Shown piece after piece: positions 38,856 to 48,531 of a stretch of DNA of 64,000 nucleotides (within the stretch, counting starts at the first letter, position 1; every line of letters begins with the position of its first letter). Both the position numbers and the translations under genes were made by a program. Origin of the DNA: an uncultured Methanospirillum sp. (GTDB taxonomy: Archaea > Halobacteriota > Methanomicrobia > Methanomicrobiales > Methanospirillaceae); the NCBI RefSeq assembly GCF_963668475.1, contig NZ_OY764544.1:682001-746000 (forward strand). The letters run 5' to 3'. The notes beneath the pieces were generated by a model. The model was not told where the DNA came from. It made no database searches and saw only the letters and a program-made list of their open reading frames with translations.

Positions 38856-39503
38856 ATGGCAGATGATGTGAGTCTCGGAGAGGCAGCAGGATCGGCACTG
38901 GAAGCTGTTGCCATGCTTGCAGGATATGCAGGATCGCTATGCCTCTTCATAGGAGGGCTAACCACGTTCTTTGCGGTTCCGTTTCTGGGACAGATCACGT
39001 ACCTGAATGGACCAACCGGCACCGGATTTCTCTATCTTCTTCTCGCAGGAGTGTCTGTATACATCACATATATACGAAAATTTTTCCTGCTGTATGTTAG
39101 TGGAGGGATTGCAGCACTTGCAGCCGGGTATGACATCCTCAATGGAACCCGCATCGGGTATGTGATGCAGATGGCACTCGGGGGCGGGTTATCAGCCTCA
39201 ATGGGAGGAAATCAGGATCCCATTGTATCTGGTATGATGCAGAATGCGGGATTTAACATTCCCACCGCATGGATGGTTCTTGCAGCAGGTCTGTTTATCC
39301 TGCTCGTGACACCAAGTCTTGCACAGAAAAAGAATGAGGAGAAAACCGGATCTCAGCCTACCAAATCAAAACGTGATCAGATCCTGGAAAACCGGATGAA
39401 GGAACTGGACAACCTGATCCTGATTTATGAACGTGGACATATTACAAAGGAAGAGTTCACCAGACTGAAGACGGAGATCATGAGCCGTGACCGACTCAAG
39501 TAA
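38856..39503 (+). CDS. Membrane protein with C-terminal SHOCT domain
   Basis: About 215 residues from the ATG at 38856 (an in-frame ATG at 38811 would add 15 residues). Four hydrophobic segments: about 20-50 (AMLAGYAGSLCLFIGGL), 60-78, 85-105 (LLYVSGGIAALAAGYDI) and 140-160 (AWMVLAAGLFILLVTP). The end, LDNLILIYERGHITKEEFTR, is a SHOCT motif, a short domain found at the ends of many membrane proteins and thought to mediate oligomerisation. Function is unknown. It is divergent from ppaC. Confidence 0.8.
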   Translation: MADDVSLGEAAGSALEAVAMLAGYAGSLCLFIGGLTTFFAVPFLGQITYLNGPTGTGFLYLLLAGVSVYITYIRKFFLLYVSGGIAALAAGYDILNGTRIGYVMQMALGGGLSASMGGNQDPIVSGMMQNAGFNIPTAWMVLAAGLFILLVTPSLAQKKNEEKTGSQPTKSKRDQILENRMKELDNLILIYERGHITKEEFTRLKTEIMSRDRLK

Positions 39504-39567
39504 CTGCACGAAGATAGATCGGTTCGGACGTATCTGTTCATTGATCACATAGAGGAACTATCACATC

Positions 39568-41043
39568 ATGCAAAAAAATCCCCAGGTAGATCTCAAAAGC
39601 ATTGCATATGATGCAATGGTAAAATACGGGTTTGAACCATATTTCTCAAAAGCGGCTTTGACAGAAGTCCAGTTACTAGCAGAAGAGCGTATTGAACCCT
39701 GGCCACAAGGAACCCGGGATCTCCGGCCCCTGCTCTGGTCATCGATCGACAACACCGACTCCATGGATCTCGATCAGATCGAGTACTGTGAGCCCGGTAA
39801 AAACGGTGAGATCCTCATTAAAATCGCAATTGCCGATGTTGACTATTTTGTACATAAGGATTCTCATACCGATCGGCATGCATCACACAACGGAACCTCA
39901 GTGTACACAGGAATCGAGACATTTCCGATGCTTCCCGATCCTCTTTCGAAGGGTATCTCCTCACTTCTCCCAGGACCAGATCACCTTGCCATGGTGATCG
40001 AGTATGTAGTCATGCCTGACGGGACGTTCATGCCAGGCAATATCTACCGTGCTGTTGTTTCCAATAAAGCTAAACTCATCTACGAGGAGATTGGCGACTG
40101 GCTTGAGGGAAAAACCGGCGTTCCAGAATCGGTTCGATCAGTTCCGGGACTTAAAGAACAGATCCAACTGCAGAACTCAGCAGCCCAGAGACTCAAGCAG
40201 CATCGTCGGGAACAGGGAGCACTCGATCTCGGCACCCTTGAAGCAAACGCAGTTGTAAGTCAGGGTGAGGTGCTCGATCTGGTTGTACAGGATCAGAACA
40301 TGGCCAGATGCCTGATCGAGGAGTTCATGGTGGCAGCGAATGGAACAACTGTGGCATTTCTTAATAAGTCAGCGATGCCGATGATCCAGCGTATCGTCCG
40401 GACACCAAAAAATTGGGAGGGAATCCGGATGACTGCTGCGCAATACAGGGAAAAACTGCCCAAAGCACCTGACACACGGGCACTTGCAAAATTTCTGATC
40501 ATACGCAGAAAGGCAGACCCAGAACGGTTTCCTGATCTCTCACTAACAATAGTGAAACTCATGGGGCCGGGGGAGTATGTCCCGCTCATTCCGGGTGAAC
40601 CACCAATAGGACATTTCGCATTGGCGGTAACAGACTATACCCATGGAACTGCACCGAACCGCCGGTATGTAGATCTCATCATTCAGCGGATCGTCAAGTC
40701 AGTGCTCGATAATCAGAAGAACCCATACACAAATGTGGAACTACGGGAACTGACTGCGTGGCTTACCGGTCGGGAGAAAGGATCAAAGAAGGTCGAACGG
40801 TTTATGCAGAAAGCAGCAGCTGCGGTGTTACTTCAGGGAAAAATTGGTCAGTTGTTTGAAGGTCTTGTTACCGGTGCTTCAGAAAAGGGAACATATGTAC
40901 GGATACTCAGCCCTCCTGTTGAAGGAAGGGTAGTACAGGGATCCAGAGGACTGTATGTAGGACAGAAGGTCAGGGTACGTCTGCTCAGGACTGATCCCTA
41001 CCAGGGACACATAGACTTTGACTGTACAGGGAAGATCAGGTGA
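39568..41043 (+). CDS. rnr: RNB-domain (RNase II/R family) exoribonuclease
   Basis: 491 residues. The RNB active-site aspartates are visible in SSIDNTDSMDLDQIE (around Asp61, Asp64 and Asp69), followed by IAIADVDYFV and FPMLPDPLSKGISSL, then AANGTTVAFL and FALAVTDYTHGTAPNRRY. The C-terminal 70 residues look like an S1-type beta-barrel (GLVTGASEKGTYVRILSPPV). N-terminal cold-shock domains of bacterial RNase R are missing, giving a short form. Predicted 3'-5' processive RNA decay; in most Euryarchaeota RNA decay from 3' ends uses aRNase R or the exosome, so this would be an aRNase R. Located downstream of the SHOCT gene on the same strand. Confidence 0.9.
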   Translation: MQKNPQVDLKSIAYDAMVKYGFEPYFSKAALTEVQLLAEERIEPWPQGTRDLRPLLWSSIDNTDSMDLDQIEYCEPGKNGEILIKIAIADVDYFVHKDSHTDRHASHNGTSVYTGIETFPMLPDPLSKGISSLLPGPDHLAMVIEYVVMPDGTFMPGNIYRAVVSNKAKLIYEEIGDWLEGKTGVPESVRSVPGLKEQIQLQNSAAQRLKQHRREQGALDLGTLEANAVVSQGEVLDLVVQDQNMARCLIEEFMVAANGTTVAFLNKSAMPMIQRIVRTPKNWEGIRMTAAQYREKLPKAPDTRALAKFLIIRRKADPERFPDLSLTIVKLMGPGEYVPLIPGEPPIGHFALAVTDYTHGTAPNRRYVDLIIQRIVKSVLDNQKNPYTNVELRELTAWLTGREKGSKKVERFMQKAAAAVLLQGKIGQLFEGLVTGASEKGTYVRILSPPVEGRVVQGSRGLYVGQKVRVRLLRTDPYQGHIDFDCTGKIR

Positions 41044-41084
41044 CAGAGACTGAAGAGGACTCTGGATGTTCTCTTCAGAGATAT

Positions 41085-42443
41085 TCACAGAGAGGGGGAC
41101 GAGAGGTTTTCGGCAGGTGAGGGATCAATGCCCTTTGAGTCCATCATTATAACCTCAACAGGACAGCAGATCTCAAACCGCGCCCCTACTCCGGGGGTCC
41201 CGATCTCGGAGATGGAGATACCGGTGATGGATAAAATCTCCCGCGAGAGGAAGAGACCAAGACCGGTGTTCTTCCCGTACTGAAATGTGAAAATCTTCTC
41301 TTTTTCGTCGCTAGGAATTCCCACTCCGTCATCCTCGCAAAAGAGGGAGAACGAGTTATCACGTTTTTCAATACTGAACCTTATGAAGGTGTTTTTTGTA
41401 CCATACTTCACCGAGTTATGTATCAGATTTGCAAACACTTTCTCAATAAGCGGATCAGCAAAGATTCTGATGCCATGGGGAATAGTGTTCTCCATCCTGA
41501 TCTGATTCAGCGAGGTGTGGCGCATGGAGTTTTCAACAAGTTCCTGAACATCCTGCCAGACAGGAGATTTTATTCCTATGTGTTGGTACTCATCGGTAAA
41601 CCGTACCGTTTCAACAGTCTGGCCGACGATCTTCATTGCCTTCCTGACAAAAGTCCAGGCATTTTCAGGGTTTACTTCCCGATCAGAATAGGCCAGTTCA
41701 AGATATCCCTGTAGCGAGGTCAGCTGGTTAAGCAGGTCATGGCGGGTGATGGTTGCCATGAGCTGGAGTTTGTTATTTGCACCAGCCAGGGCGGTCTCTA
41801 CCTTCTTCCGCTCTGAATTCTCGAAGATCAGATCAATATTCGACTTCTGGAGTTCCTGGATAGTATTTCGGAGTTCCTCATTCAGATAATTCAGTTGATC
41901 ATGTGTCTCCTGCAGTTCGGAGTAATTCTTTACCGCTATCTCATATGTTGAGAGGAGAATATTCAGGACCTGCCTGCGGTTTGCTGCAATCTGGTGTGAC
42001 TCACCAGCAAAGGAGACATCAAGAGGAAGAGAGCAGTTCCCGGGATCAGTATCCCTTCTGGTCAGATATGTACTTACAATTCTTCTGTTAATCCCGGCTG
42101 GATCAAATGGTTTGATGATAAAGTTATCAGCGCCTGCCGCGAGACCCTTGATAACATCGATCGGATCATAGAGGTTAGTTACCAGAATGACCGGGATATC
42201 CGCAATCACAGGGTTGGTTTTTATTGCAGTGCAGAGGGTGTACCCGTCCATTTCAGGCATAAGAACGTCTGTGAGGATCAGATCGGGTTGTTCCTGCGAT
42301 ATCAGAGTGAGTGCTTCGACCCCGTTTGATGCCAGTGAAATATCATACCCCTCCTTTGCAAGGATATACCGGAGATACTCTGCCTGTGTCCGGTTGTCCT
42401 CAACAATCAGTATCTTTTTCGGTAATGTGGCAGTCGTATCCAT
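41085..42443 (-). CDS. REC-histidine kinase hybrid of the chemosensory operon
   Basis: 452 residues. An N-terminal receiver domain (KKILIVEDNRTQAEYLRYIL, ILTDVLMPEMDGY with the phospho-accepting Asp, IILVTNLYDP, KPFDPAG) is followed by a coiled-coil linker (about 160-225; HDQLNYLNEELRNTIQELQK). The histidine kinase core follows: H-box TITRHDLLNQ, N-box FANLIHNSVKYGT, G1 DDGVGIPSDE and G2 GKNTGLGLFL. It is the last gene of the operon, 20 bp after cheA, with a strong ribosome binding site (GGAGGGATAG) before the ATG. Its receiver is probably a target of the CheA hybrid; this is inferred from position. Confidence 0.92.
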   Translation of the reverse strand: MDTTATLPKKILIVEDNRTQAEYLRYILAKEGYDISLASNGVEALTLISQEQPDLILTDVLMPEMDGYTLCTAIKTNPVIADIPVILVTNLYDPIDVIKGLAAGADNFIIKPFDPAGINRRIVSTYLTRRDTDPGNCSLPLDVSFAGESHQIAANRRQVLNILLSTYEIAVKNYSELQETHDQLNYLNEELRNTIQELQKSNIDLIFENSERKKVETALAGANNKLQLMATITRHDLLNQLTSLQGYLELAYSDREVNPENAWTFVRKAMKIVGQTVETVRFTDEYQHIGIKSPVWQDVQELVENSMRHTSLNQIRMENTIPHGIRIFADPLIEKVFANLIHNSVKYGTKNTFIRFSIEKRDNSFSLFCEDDGVGIPSDEKEKIFTFQYGKNTGLGLFLSREILSITGISISEIGTPGVGARFEICCPVEVIMMDSKGIDPSPAENLSSPSL

Positions 42444-42463
42444 CTATCCCTCCTGCATGCTAT

Positions 42464-44884
42464 CTATCCGGTACCAGGGTGCTCCTTCCCTGAAATGAGT
42501 TCACCGATGACAGTAAGGAAGGAATTCTTCTCAAAACTGCTCTTTACCAGATATGCATCTGCACCCACCGCCATCCCATGCTCACGATCCTCTGCAGAGT
42601 CAAGAGATGTGACAAGTACCACAGCAAGGCGGGCATAGCGATCATCAGCCCGGATCTTTTCCGTGAGAGTGAACCCGCTCATCCGGGGCATATCGACATC
42701 AGATACGACCATATCAAACTCATACTCCTTAAGTTTTGCGACCGCATCAACACCATCAGACGCGGTATGCACCAGATACCCGGCCATCTCCAGAATTCGT
42801 TTCATGAGGGCCCGGGAGGTCACTGAATCCTCGACGACGAGAATCCTTCTCCCGTCCCGGGTACTCTCCTGTCTTCGCTGAACCGGACGACCGGAGGTGA
42901 AAGCCTCCTGAATCAGTTCGATAGGATCAAGGACCATAGCCACTTTCCCGTCTCCAAGTATGACCGCACCGGTGATCCGTTTCACACGCATAAGGAGGTT
43001 GCCGAGCGGTCTGACCACGATCTCCTGAACCTGGATAACCTCATCAACCACACAGGCGATCTGTCTGCCACCATACTCCAGTGTAACAACAGAAACCGGG
43101 GCAGAACCGGTAAGACGAGGACCCGGATCAGGAATCCCAAGCGCCTGGGTGAGCATGACAACCCGTACAGCCTCTCCATCAATTCTGGTAACCAGCCGCA
43201 TCCCCTGATACCGAAATGAAGTAGGGTCTGCTCTGATGACCTGCCGTACCTGCTGGAGCGGGATCACATAGGTCTGGCCACCGGCACTGATCACAACACC
43301 CCTAAGGGTGGCGAGACGGACAGGCAGGACGATAGTGATCGCTGTTCCCTTCAAAGGTTCAGACGAGATTCTCACTTCTCCCCCGAGTCTGCTCACCACA
43401 TCATCCACAATGGCAAGACCAAGACCCCTGCCAGATAGTTCACTGACTTCACGACATGTAGAGAGCCCTGACCTGAAGATAAGCCAGAGTGCTTCCTCAT
43501 CTGTCAGATGTGGTTCCTGTCTCGAGGTGATGACCCCTCTCTCAACCGCTGTCTGACGGACCATGGCACGATCTATACCAGCACCATCATCAATCACCTC
43601 GATACTGACCTTGCTTCCTGAATGTGGTGTGACCCTCACCTTGAGGAGACCGCAATCAGGTTTTCCCCTCTCATGCCTGACATCTGGTGTAGCAAACCCG
43701 TGATCAATGCAGTTATGGATCAGATGCATCAGGGCGGGTTTCAGTGCTTCAAGGATACGACGATCCATCTCCATCTCACCTCCTTCGATCTTCAGTTCAA
43801 CCTGTTTTCCTGTCTCATGCGAGTAATCGCGGACAAATTTGTAAAATGGAGACAGTATTGTTGAAATGGGAAGGAGAACTGCATCATGAATAAGGTCAGA
43901 GATCTCGCTTGTGCTTACCTCAAGGGCTGACCTATCCACCTCGGTCGCACGGATATGGCGGGATAGGTCATGCTGGAGATTGACGACGAACTCATGATCA
44001 AATTTTATGAAACCGATGATACGCTCAAGAGGGAGAAGGATGTCAGGAGGCAGCGATGATTTCTGTACTCCGTATGTGAACTCACGGATCTGGTGAAGAT
44101 CACCTTCGATCTGTGAATGGTTCCATCTCCAGAGCGAGAATATACTCATCATCTCTTCCAGTTCCCGCAGTCGGTGAGTAATATACAATCTAGTCGTCAG
44201 CAGATCATCAGAGCCTGCAATCAGACGGTCCAGTTTATGTGAAGCGATCCTGACCGTATCACTGCCCTGAATATGACCAGGAATACTGCGCCCACCCGGT
44301 GATATATGGTCCTGCAAAGTAGAGGGGTTGGATACAGGAGAGTCATGGGCTGATGAAAAGGAAACCCCGGAGACAGATAAAGCAGGGGTATCAGAAGATA
44401 GTCGTTCCTCCTCTATTCCTTTTGCAGGGAAGACAACCTGTCCAGACTGATCTGGAATGCCATCTGTGGAAGAGATCTCTCCGATTTTTTTCTCGGTTAC
44501 AGCAGCCCGGAGGGCACATACGATCTCTGATGAGATCAGATCTGACGAAGACCCGGGGGAGAGAAGTGCATACATGACCGAAACCGAACGCTGAAGCAGA
44601 TCGAAAATATCCGAGTCTGATATAATCTCCCCCTTTTTTAGCGCTGAGAATACATTCTCAATATTCTGACAGATCGATTCGATTCCTTTGAGGTTTACTG
44701 CTCGTGCTGCACCTTTGAGGCTGTGGGTTTTTCTGAAGACCTGCTCAATAAGATCAGCCTGATCTTCTATTACAGCCTTTTCAAGACTGATGAGACCCTG
44801 GGAAATGTCTGTGAGGATCTCATCAGCCTCTTCGCGAAAGGTAGCAAGCAGCCACTCATGGAACTCTTCGTCAGAACTGATCAT
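42464..44884 (-). CDS. cheA: CheA-type histidine kinase with C-terminal receiver domain
   Basis: 806 residues. The P1/Hpt domain at 1-110 carries the phospho-accepting His in RKTHSLKGAARAV. A Ser/Pro-rich region at about 140-215 stands where a P2 docking domain would be; P2 looks absent. Then come the dimerisation helices (about 235-330), HATPase (LMHLIHNCIDHG, VIDDGAGID, GRGLGLAIV), a CheW-like P5 domain (LRGVVISAGGQTYVIPLQQV) and a C-terminal receiver at about 680-800 (RRILVVEDSVTSRALMKRIL, MVVSDVDMPRMSGF, LVTSLDS). CheA-REC hybrids like this occur in alternative chemosensory (Frz-like or Wsp/Pil-like) pathways. The start is 7 bp after the MCP stop. Confidence 0.93.
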   Translation of the reverse strand: MISSDEEFHEWLLATFREEADEILTDISQGLISLEKAVIEDQADLIEQVFRKTHSLKGAARAVNLKGIESICQNIENVFSALKKGEIISDSDIFDLLQRSVSVMYALLSPGSSSDLISSEIVCALRAAVTEKKIGEISSTDGIPDQSGQVVFPAKGIEEERLSSDTPALSVSGVSFSSAHDSPVSNPSTLQDHISPGGRSIPGHIQGSDTVRIASHKLDRLIAGSDDLLTTRLYITHRLRELEEMMSIFSLWRWNHSQIEGDLHQIREFTYGVQKSSLPPDILLPLERIIGFIKFDHEFVVNLQHDLSRHIRATEVDRSALEVSTSEISDLIHDAVLLPISTILSPFYKFVRDYSHETGKQVELKIEGGEMEMDRRILEALKPALMHLIHNCIDHGFATPDVRHERGKPDCGLLKVRVTPHSGSKVSIEVIDDGAGIDRAMVRQTAVERGVITSRQEPHLTDEEALWLIFRSGLSTCREVSELSGRGLGLAIVDDVVSRLGGEVRISSEPLKGTAITIVLPVRLATLRGVVISAGGQTYVIPLQQVRQVIRADPTSFRYQGMRLVTRIDGEAVRVVMLTQALGIPDPGPRLTGSAPVSVVTLEYGGRQIACVVDEVIQVQEIVVRPLGNLLMRVKRITGAVILGDGKVAMVLDPIELIQEAFTSGRPVQRRQESTRDGRRILVVEDSVTSRALMKRILEMAGYLVHTASDGVDAVAKLKEYEFDMVVSDVDMPRMSGFTLTEKIRADDRYARLAVVLVTSLDSAEDREHGMAVGADAYLVKSSFEKNSFLTVIGELISGKEHPGTG

Positions 44885-44891
44885 ACCTGGT

Positions 44892-47279
44892 TCAGACGTG
44901 ATACTGTTCGGTAATCTTCTTTAATCTCACACCAAGTTCGTGCAGATCTTCTGCAGTTTTTTCCGCTTTTCTGGTGGTTTCAAGATTTTTCTGGGCAGCA
45001 TCCCTGATCTTCTCGATCGCAAGGGATATCTGGTCCATCCCGGCCACCTGGTCCTGAATAGAGGTTGCAATCTCAAGTGCTTCCTGTGATGAATCAGCAC
45101 TTGTACGAGTGAGAACCTCAATCGCTTCCCTGGCATCACTTGTCAGCCTGGCAGCATCGGCAACGGTTTTTGTACCCCGCTCGGTTGAGACCACCGTTGA
45201 CGTGACACCACGCTGGATATCGGTCAGAATTGTTCTGATATTGGCAGTCGCCTGTTTTGACTGCTGGGCAAGGTTATGGATCTCATGTGCAACCACAGCA
45301 AATCCTTTCCCAAACTCACCAGCCTTTGCTGCTTCTATTGAAGCATTCACAGCAAGGAAGTTGGATTGATCAGAGATCTCAGTGACGGTGGCTATGATCT
45401 CCCCGATAGCCTGGCTCTGTTCTGAAAGTTTGATGACATTGATCCCGATCATGTCCATCTGCCGTTGGATATGATTCATCCCGTCAAGGATCTCCTGCAC
45501 TGATCGTTGTCCTTCTCCAGACACCTGAATAGCACGGAGAGCTTTTTCAGAAACAGCTTTTGTCTTCTGGTTAGCAAGTTCGGTCTTCTTTCTGACAGCC
45601 TCCACAGTGTCAGAGGTCTCATTCACAGTCGCAGCAGTCTGATAACTTGCAGAGGAGAGCTGGGTTGTAACGGTCAGGATCTCACTTGAAGCCGAAGAGA
45701 GCACAGACACACCTTCGTACAGTTCTTCGGTGATCAATTTCATGAGCCTTGAGAGTTCGATACCAATAGTGTTCAGGGCATCACGGTACGCAACAAACTC
45801 ACCGGCCACCGGGATCGTCTCATCAAACCTGGCTGTGAAATCTCCTGACGCATAGAACCTGGCAAGGCGCATCGCCTCATTCACCGGTTCGGTGATCGTC
45901 TCAAGAGTCTTGTTGAACCCGGCGATGATCATCCGGTACCCGCCTGAGAACGCATTCTCATCACCACGTACCGAGAGATCTCCGGCACGGGCAACGTTGG
46001 TGAGTTTGATCGTCTCTTTGTGAAGGTGATCAAGGGACTCAACCATCATCTTCAGAGCAGGTCTGATCTCATCGCTCTCATCAACCGGTTCAGAGAATTC
46101 TAAGATGTACTCACCGGTTGCAATCTTCTTGATCGTTTCCACAACATTGGTCTGAAGATCATCAGCAAACTCATCCATTGTGGCAGCCATGATCCCGATC
46201 TCATCCTGACGCTGGATATTAAGCCTGGCTGAGACATGGCCGTTGCGAAGTTCCTTGATCATGACAACCACCTGCTGCAGGGGCAATGAGATCGAACGCC
46301 CGAACATGAACGCGATGATGGCACCGAGCAGGATGGAGGCAGTTACAAGTGCAAATATGGTGTTTCGAAGGGTATCGATGGGACCTGAAAAATCAGAAAG
46401 ATCGGCACGGGAGACGATGTACCAGTCCAGAGGTTCATAGTAGGTGTATGCATCAAAGACCATCGTCCCGTTGATGTTATGAGCAATGGATCCTTCCTTC
46501 TTGCCAAACATCTCCTGGATATAACTCATATCAGAAAGATTCTGCCCGGCAAGAGCTGGATGTATCAGAACATTGCCTGAACCGTCGACAACATACATGT
46601 ACCCGTGTCTGCCGACAGTCGTCTCATTGATACTTTTCTTGACGATATCAAGAGTCTGACCCTCTTCAGTTCCGGCAAAGAGTACACCAATAACCTCGCC
46701 GTTCAGATCCTTTATCGGCTCATAGGCTGTGACATAGTTTTTACCGAACAGATCACGCCTGCCATAATAGGTTTCACCTTTCTTGACAGCCACATCATAG
46801 ACATTATCGGTCAGATGAGTTCCAACTGCTCTCTCCCCGTCAGTACCAATGACATTTGTTGAGATGCGGACTGCGTACGAGTCATTATACACCTGAAAGA
46901 CGGTAGCAGCCCCACCCACAAGTTCCTGCACCTTGTCAACGATCTCAAAGTTATTATTGATCACGTACCGGTTTCCGGTCCTATCCGAGAGAGTCATATT
47001 TCCATCGACAATGGAGGGAGTACCTTTTGAATAGAAGTTCTGCTTCAGAACATTCAGGTCACTGTTCACCTTGACGCGGGTCAGTTTGTAGACATCGTTT
47101 GTCCACCCTTTCATGTCCTGAACCTGTGTCTCAAGCAGGGTCTCGATCTGTTCATTGATAACGCTGCTTGAACTGGAATATGCCACAACACCAAGTAATA
47201 ACGTTGGAATTATGGCAAGAAAGAGGCAGATAACAAGAATCTTAGTACCTACTTTCAAATCTCTGAAAAACTGAATCAT
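44892..47279 (-). CDS. Methyl-accepting chemotaxis protein with extracytoplasmic Cache domain
   Basis: About 795 residues from the ATG at 47279; I prefer it to the upstream ATG at 47312 because AAGGAG lies at the right distance and the TM helix follows directly. TM1 is [21 protein letters not shown] Cache-type sensor domain follows at about 40-305 ([40 protein letters not shown]). TM2 is [20 protein letters not shown], then HAMP and a second HAMP/linker part. The signalling domain at about 520-780 contains the conserved tip [20 protein letters not shown], then [14 protein letters not shown]. Methylation-type QQ/EE heptads are present although no cheR or cheB is nearby. Ligand unknown. Confidence 0.93.
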   Translation of the reverse strand: MIQFFRDLKVGTKILVICLFLAIIPTLLLGVVAYSSSSSVINEQIETLLETQVQDMKGWTNDVYKLTRVKVNSDLNVLKQNFYSKGTPSIVDGNMTLSDRTGNRYVINNNFEIVDKVQELVGGAATVFQVYNDSYAVRISTNVIGTDGERAVGTHLTDNVYDVAVKKGETYYGRRDLFGKNYVTAYEPIKDLNGEVIGVLFAGTEEGQTLDIVKKSINETTVGRHGYMYVVDGSGNVLIHPALAGQNLSDMSYIQEMFGKKEGSIAHNINGTMVFDAYTYYEPLDWYIVSRADLSDFSGPIDTLRNTIFALVTASILLGAIIAFMFGRSISLPLQQVVVMIKELRNGHVSARLNIQRQDEIGIMAATMDEFADDLQTNVVETIKKIATGEYILEFSEPVDESDEIRPALKMMVESLDHLHKETIKLTNVARAGDLSVRGDENAFSGGYRMIIAGFNKTLETITEPVNEAMRLARFYASGDFTARFDETIPVAGEFVAYRDALNTIGIELSRLMKLITEELYEGVSVLSSASSEILTVTTQLSSASYQTAATVNETSDTVEAVRKKTELANQKTKAVSEKALRAIQVSGEGQRSVQEILDGMNHIQRQMDMIGINVIKLSEQSQAIGEIIATVTEISDQSNFLAVNASIEAAKAGEFGKGFAVVAHEIHNLAQQSKQATANIRTILTDIQRGVTSTVVSTERGTKTVADAARLTSDAREAIEVLTRTSADSSQEALEIATSIQDQVAGMDQISLAIEKIRDAAQKNLETTRKAEKTAEDLHELGVRLKKITEQYHV

Positions 47280-47353
47280 CACAGGACTCCTTATTCTCCA
47301 CTTCTGATACACAGACTAACTGGCAACCGGAATATTCGCTCACCACTCATTAT

Positions 47354-48400
47354 TCACCATGCACGCTGCCCGGCCGTCACCGGATGTTCTGACTCCCCGC
47401 TCTGATCCACGATCATCTTTGGATCTGATAGAATTGCGGCTGCATTGATCACCATCAGACCAGAACTGACCACACCGAAGATATAATTAGGCTCACCAGG
47501 TGCATATTCAGGGCCTGCCTTCTGAATTTCCTCAACAGGAAGAAGACTGATACCCGTGATCTGATCTGCAAGAATGCCAAACGTGATATGACCATCTGTC
47601 AGGACAATAACCTGATTCAGATCTGTCAAACCCTTTTCAGGGATAGAGAGAAGAACCCTGAGATCCACCAGAGGAATGATCTCTCCCCGAACCGGGCAGA
47701 CACCAACGATGTGATCAGGTGCTGTCGGAACCGGGGTTATCTCGCGGGTGAGAACAACCTCCCTCACAAACCGCATCTCTGCAGCGTAATCACGATAAAC
47801 AAGTCTGAATTTTATAACCTCGATAGATGAGGTTTCAGGCGGTCCTTCCTCCGGCCTGGCAAGAACAGTTGCCCGCTCTGAAAGCTGCTGCCTGATCTTT
47901 TCAGAATCTACGAAATCACAAGGTTCATCTCCTGTTTCTGCCTGGTGATTCAACATCTCCAGATGTTCTGAAAGGTATGAGGGGATGGCATTCTCTCCAG
48001 TCCTGCATGACTCAAGGAAAAGGGGGAGATCATGAATGAGTATGGCATCTTTTGAGATCGATACTCCTTGTGCTGAAGAGACTGGTGATTCAGCCAGGAT
48101 CTCATCACCTGTACTCTCCTGAACCACATATGTTTCATCAACCCAGAGAGCAACTCTGAATGTTCCCGTTTTCGCAATAATCAGGCTGTCATTCAGGCGG
48201 GGATAACGTTCAGGCAGGCCAAAGAGGGTCCGAAGTGAATAAACAGGAATCCTGATACCATGAAGGTTCAGAGTGCCTGCCACCAGCGACGAACCAGAAG
48301 GCGGCGGATCAAGTTCTGCCATCCGTACCAGGTACATGCTCTCATCAAGGGGGAGGGCACCCTGCACCCCCTCAACCACAAAATGAAGTATTTGAGCCAT
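47354..48400 (-). CDS. cheW: Double CheW-domain scaffold protein
   Basis: 348 residues with two CheW domains. Domain 1, about 1-135: LPLDESMYLVRMAELDPPP, GTLNLHGIRIPVYSLRTLFG. Domain 2, about 185-330: EMRFVREVVLTREITPVPTA, GVCPVRGEIIPLVDLRVLLS, GILADQITGISLLPVEEI. A fused double CheW could bridge two receptor or kinase units. It is the first gene of the four-gene operon, 75 bp before the MCP. No ribosome binding site is clear before the ATG, so the operon may start with a leaderless message. Confidence 0.9.
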   Translation of the reverse strand: MAQILHFVVEGVQGALPLDESMYLVRMAELDPPPSGSSLVAGTLNLHGIRIPVYSLRTLFGLPERYPRLNDSLIIAKTGTFRVALWVDETYVVQESTGDEILAESPVSSAQGVSISKDAILIHDLPLFLESCRTGENAIPSYLSEHLEMLNHQAETGDEPCDFVDSEKIRQQLSERATVLARPEEGPPETSSIEVIKFRLVYRDYAAEMRFVREVVLTREITPVPTAPDHIVGVCPVRGEIIPLVDLRVLLSIPEKGLTDLNQVIVLTDGHITFGILADQITGISLLPVEEIQKAGPEYAPGEPNYIFGVVSSGLMVINAAAILSDPKMIVDQSGESEHPVTAGQRAW

Positions 48401-48531
48401 GGTTCAGATGATTCAATCCATCTTTGTGGTTATGCAATATAAAAACCGTTGAATGATAGACCCGATCAGGTGATCAAATCGGGGACAGAGATCGCCGTCA
48501 GACTCATTACTGGAAAAGAAGATCCTGATAT

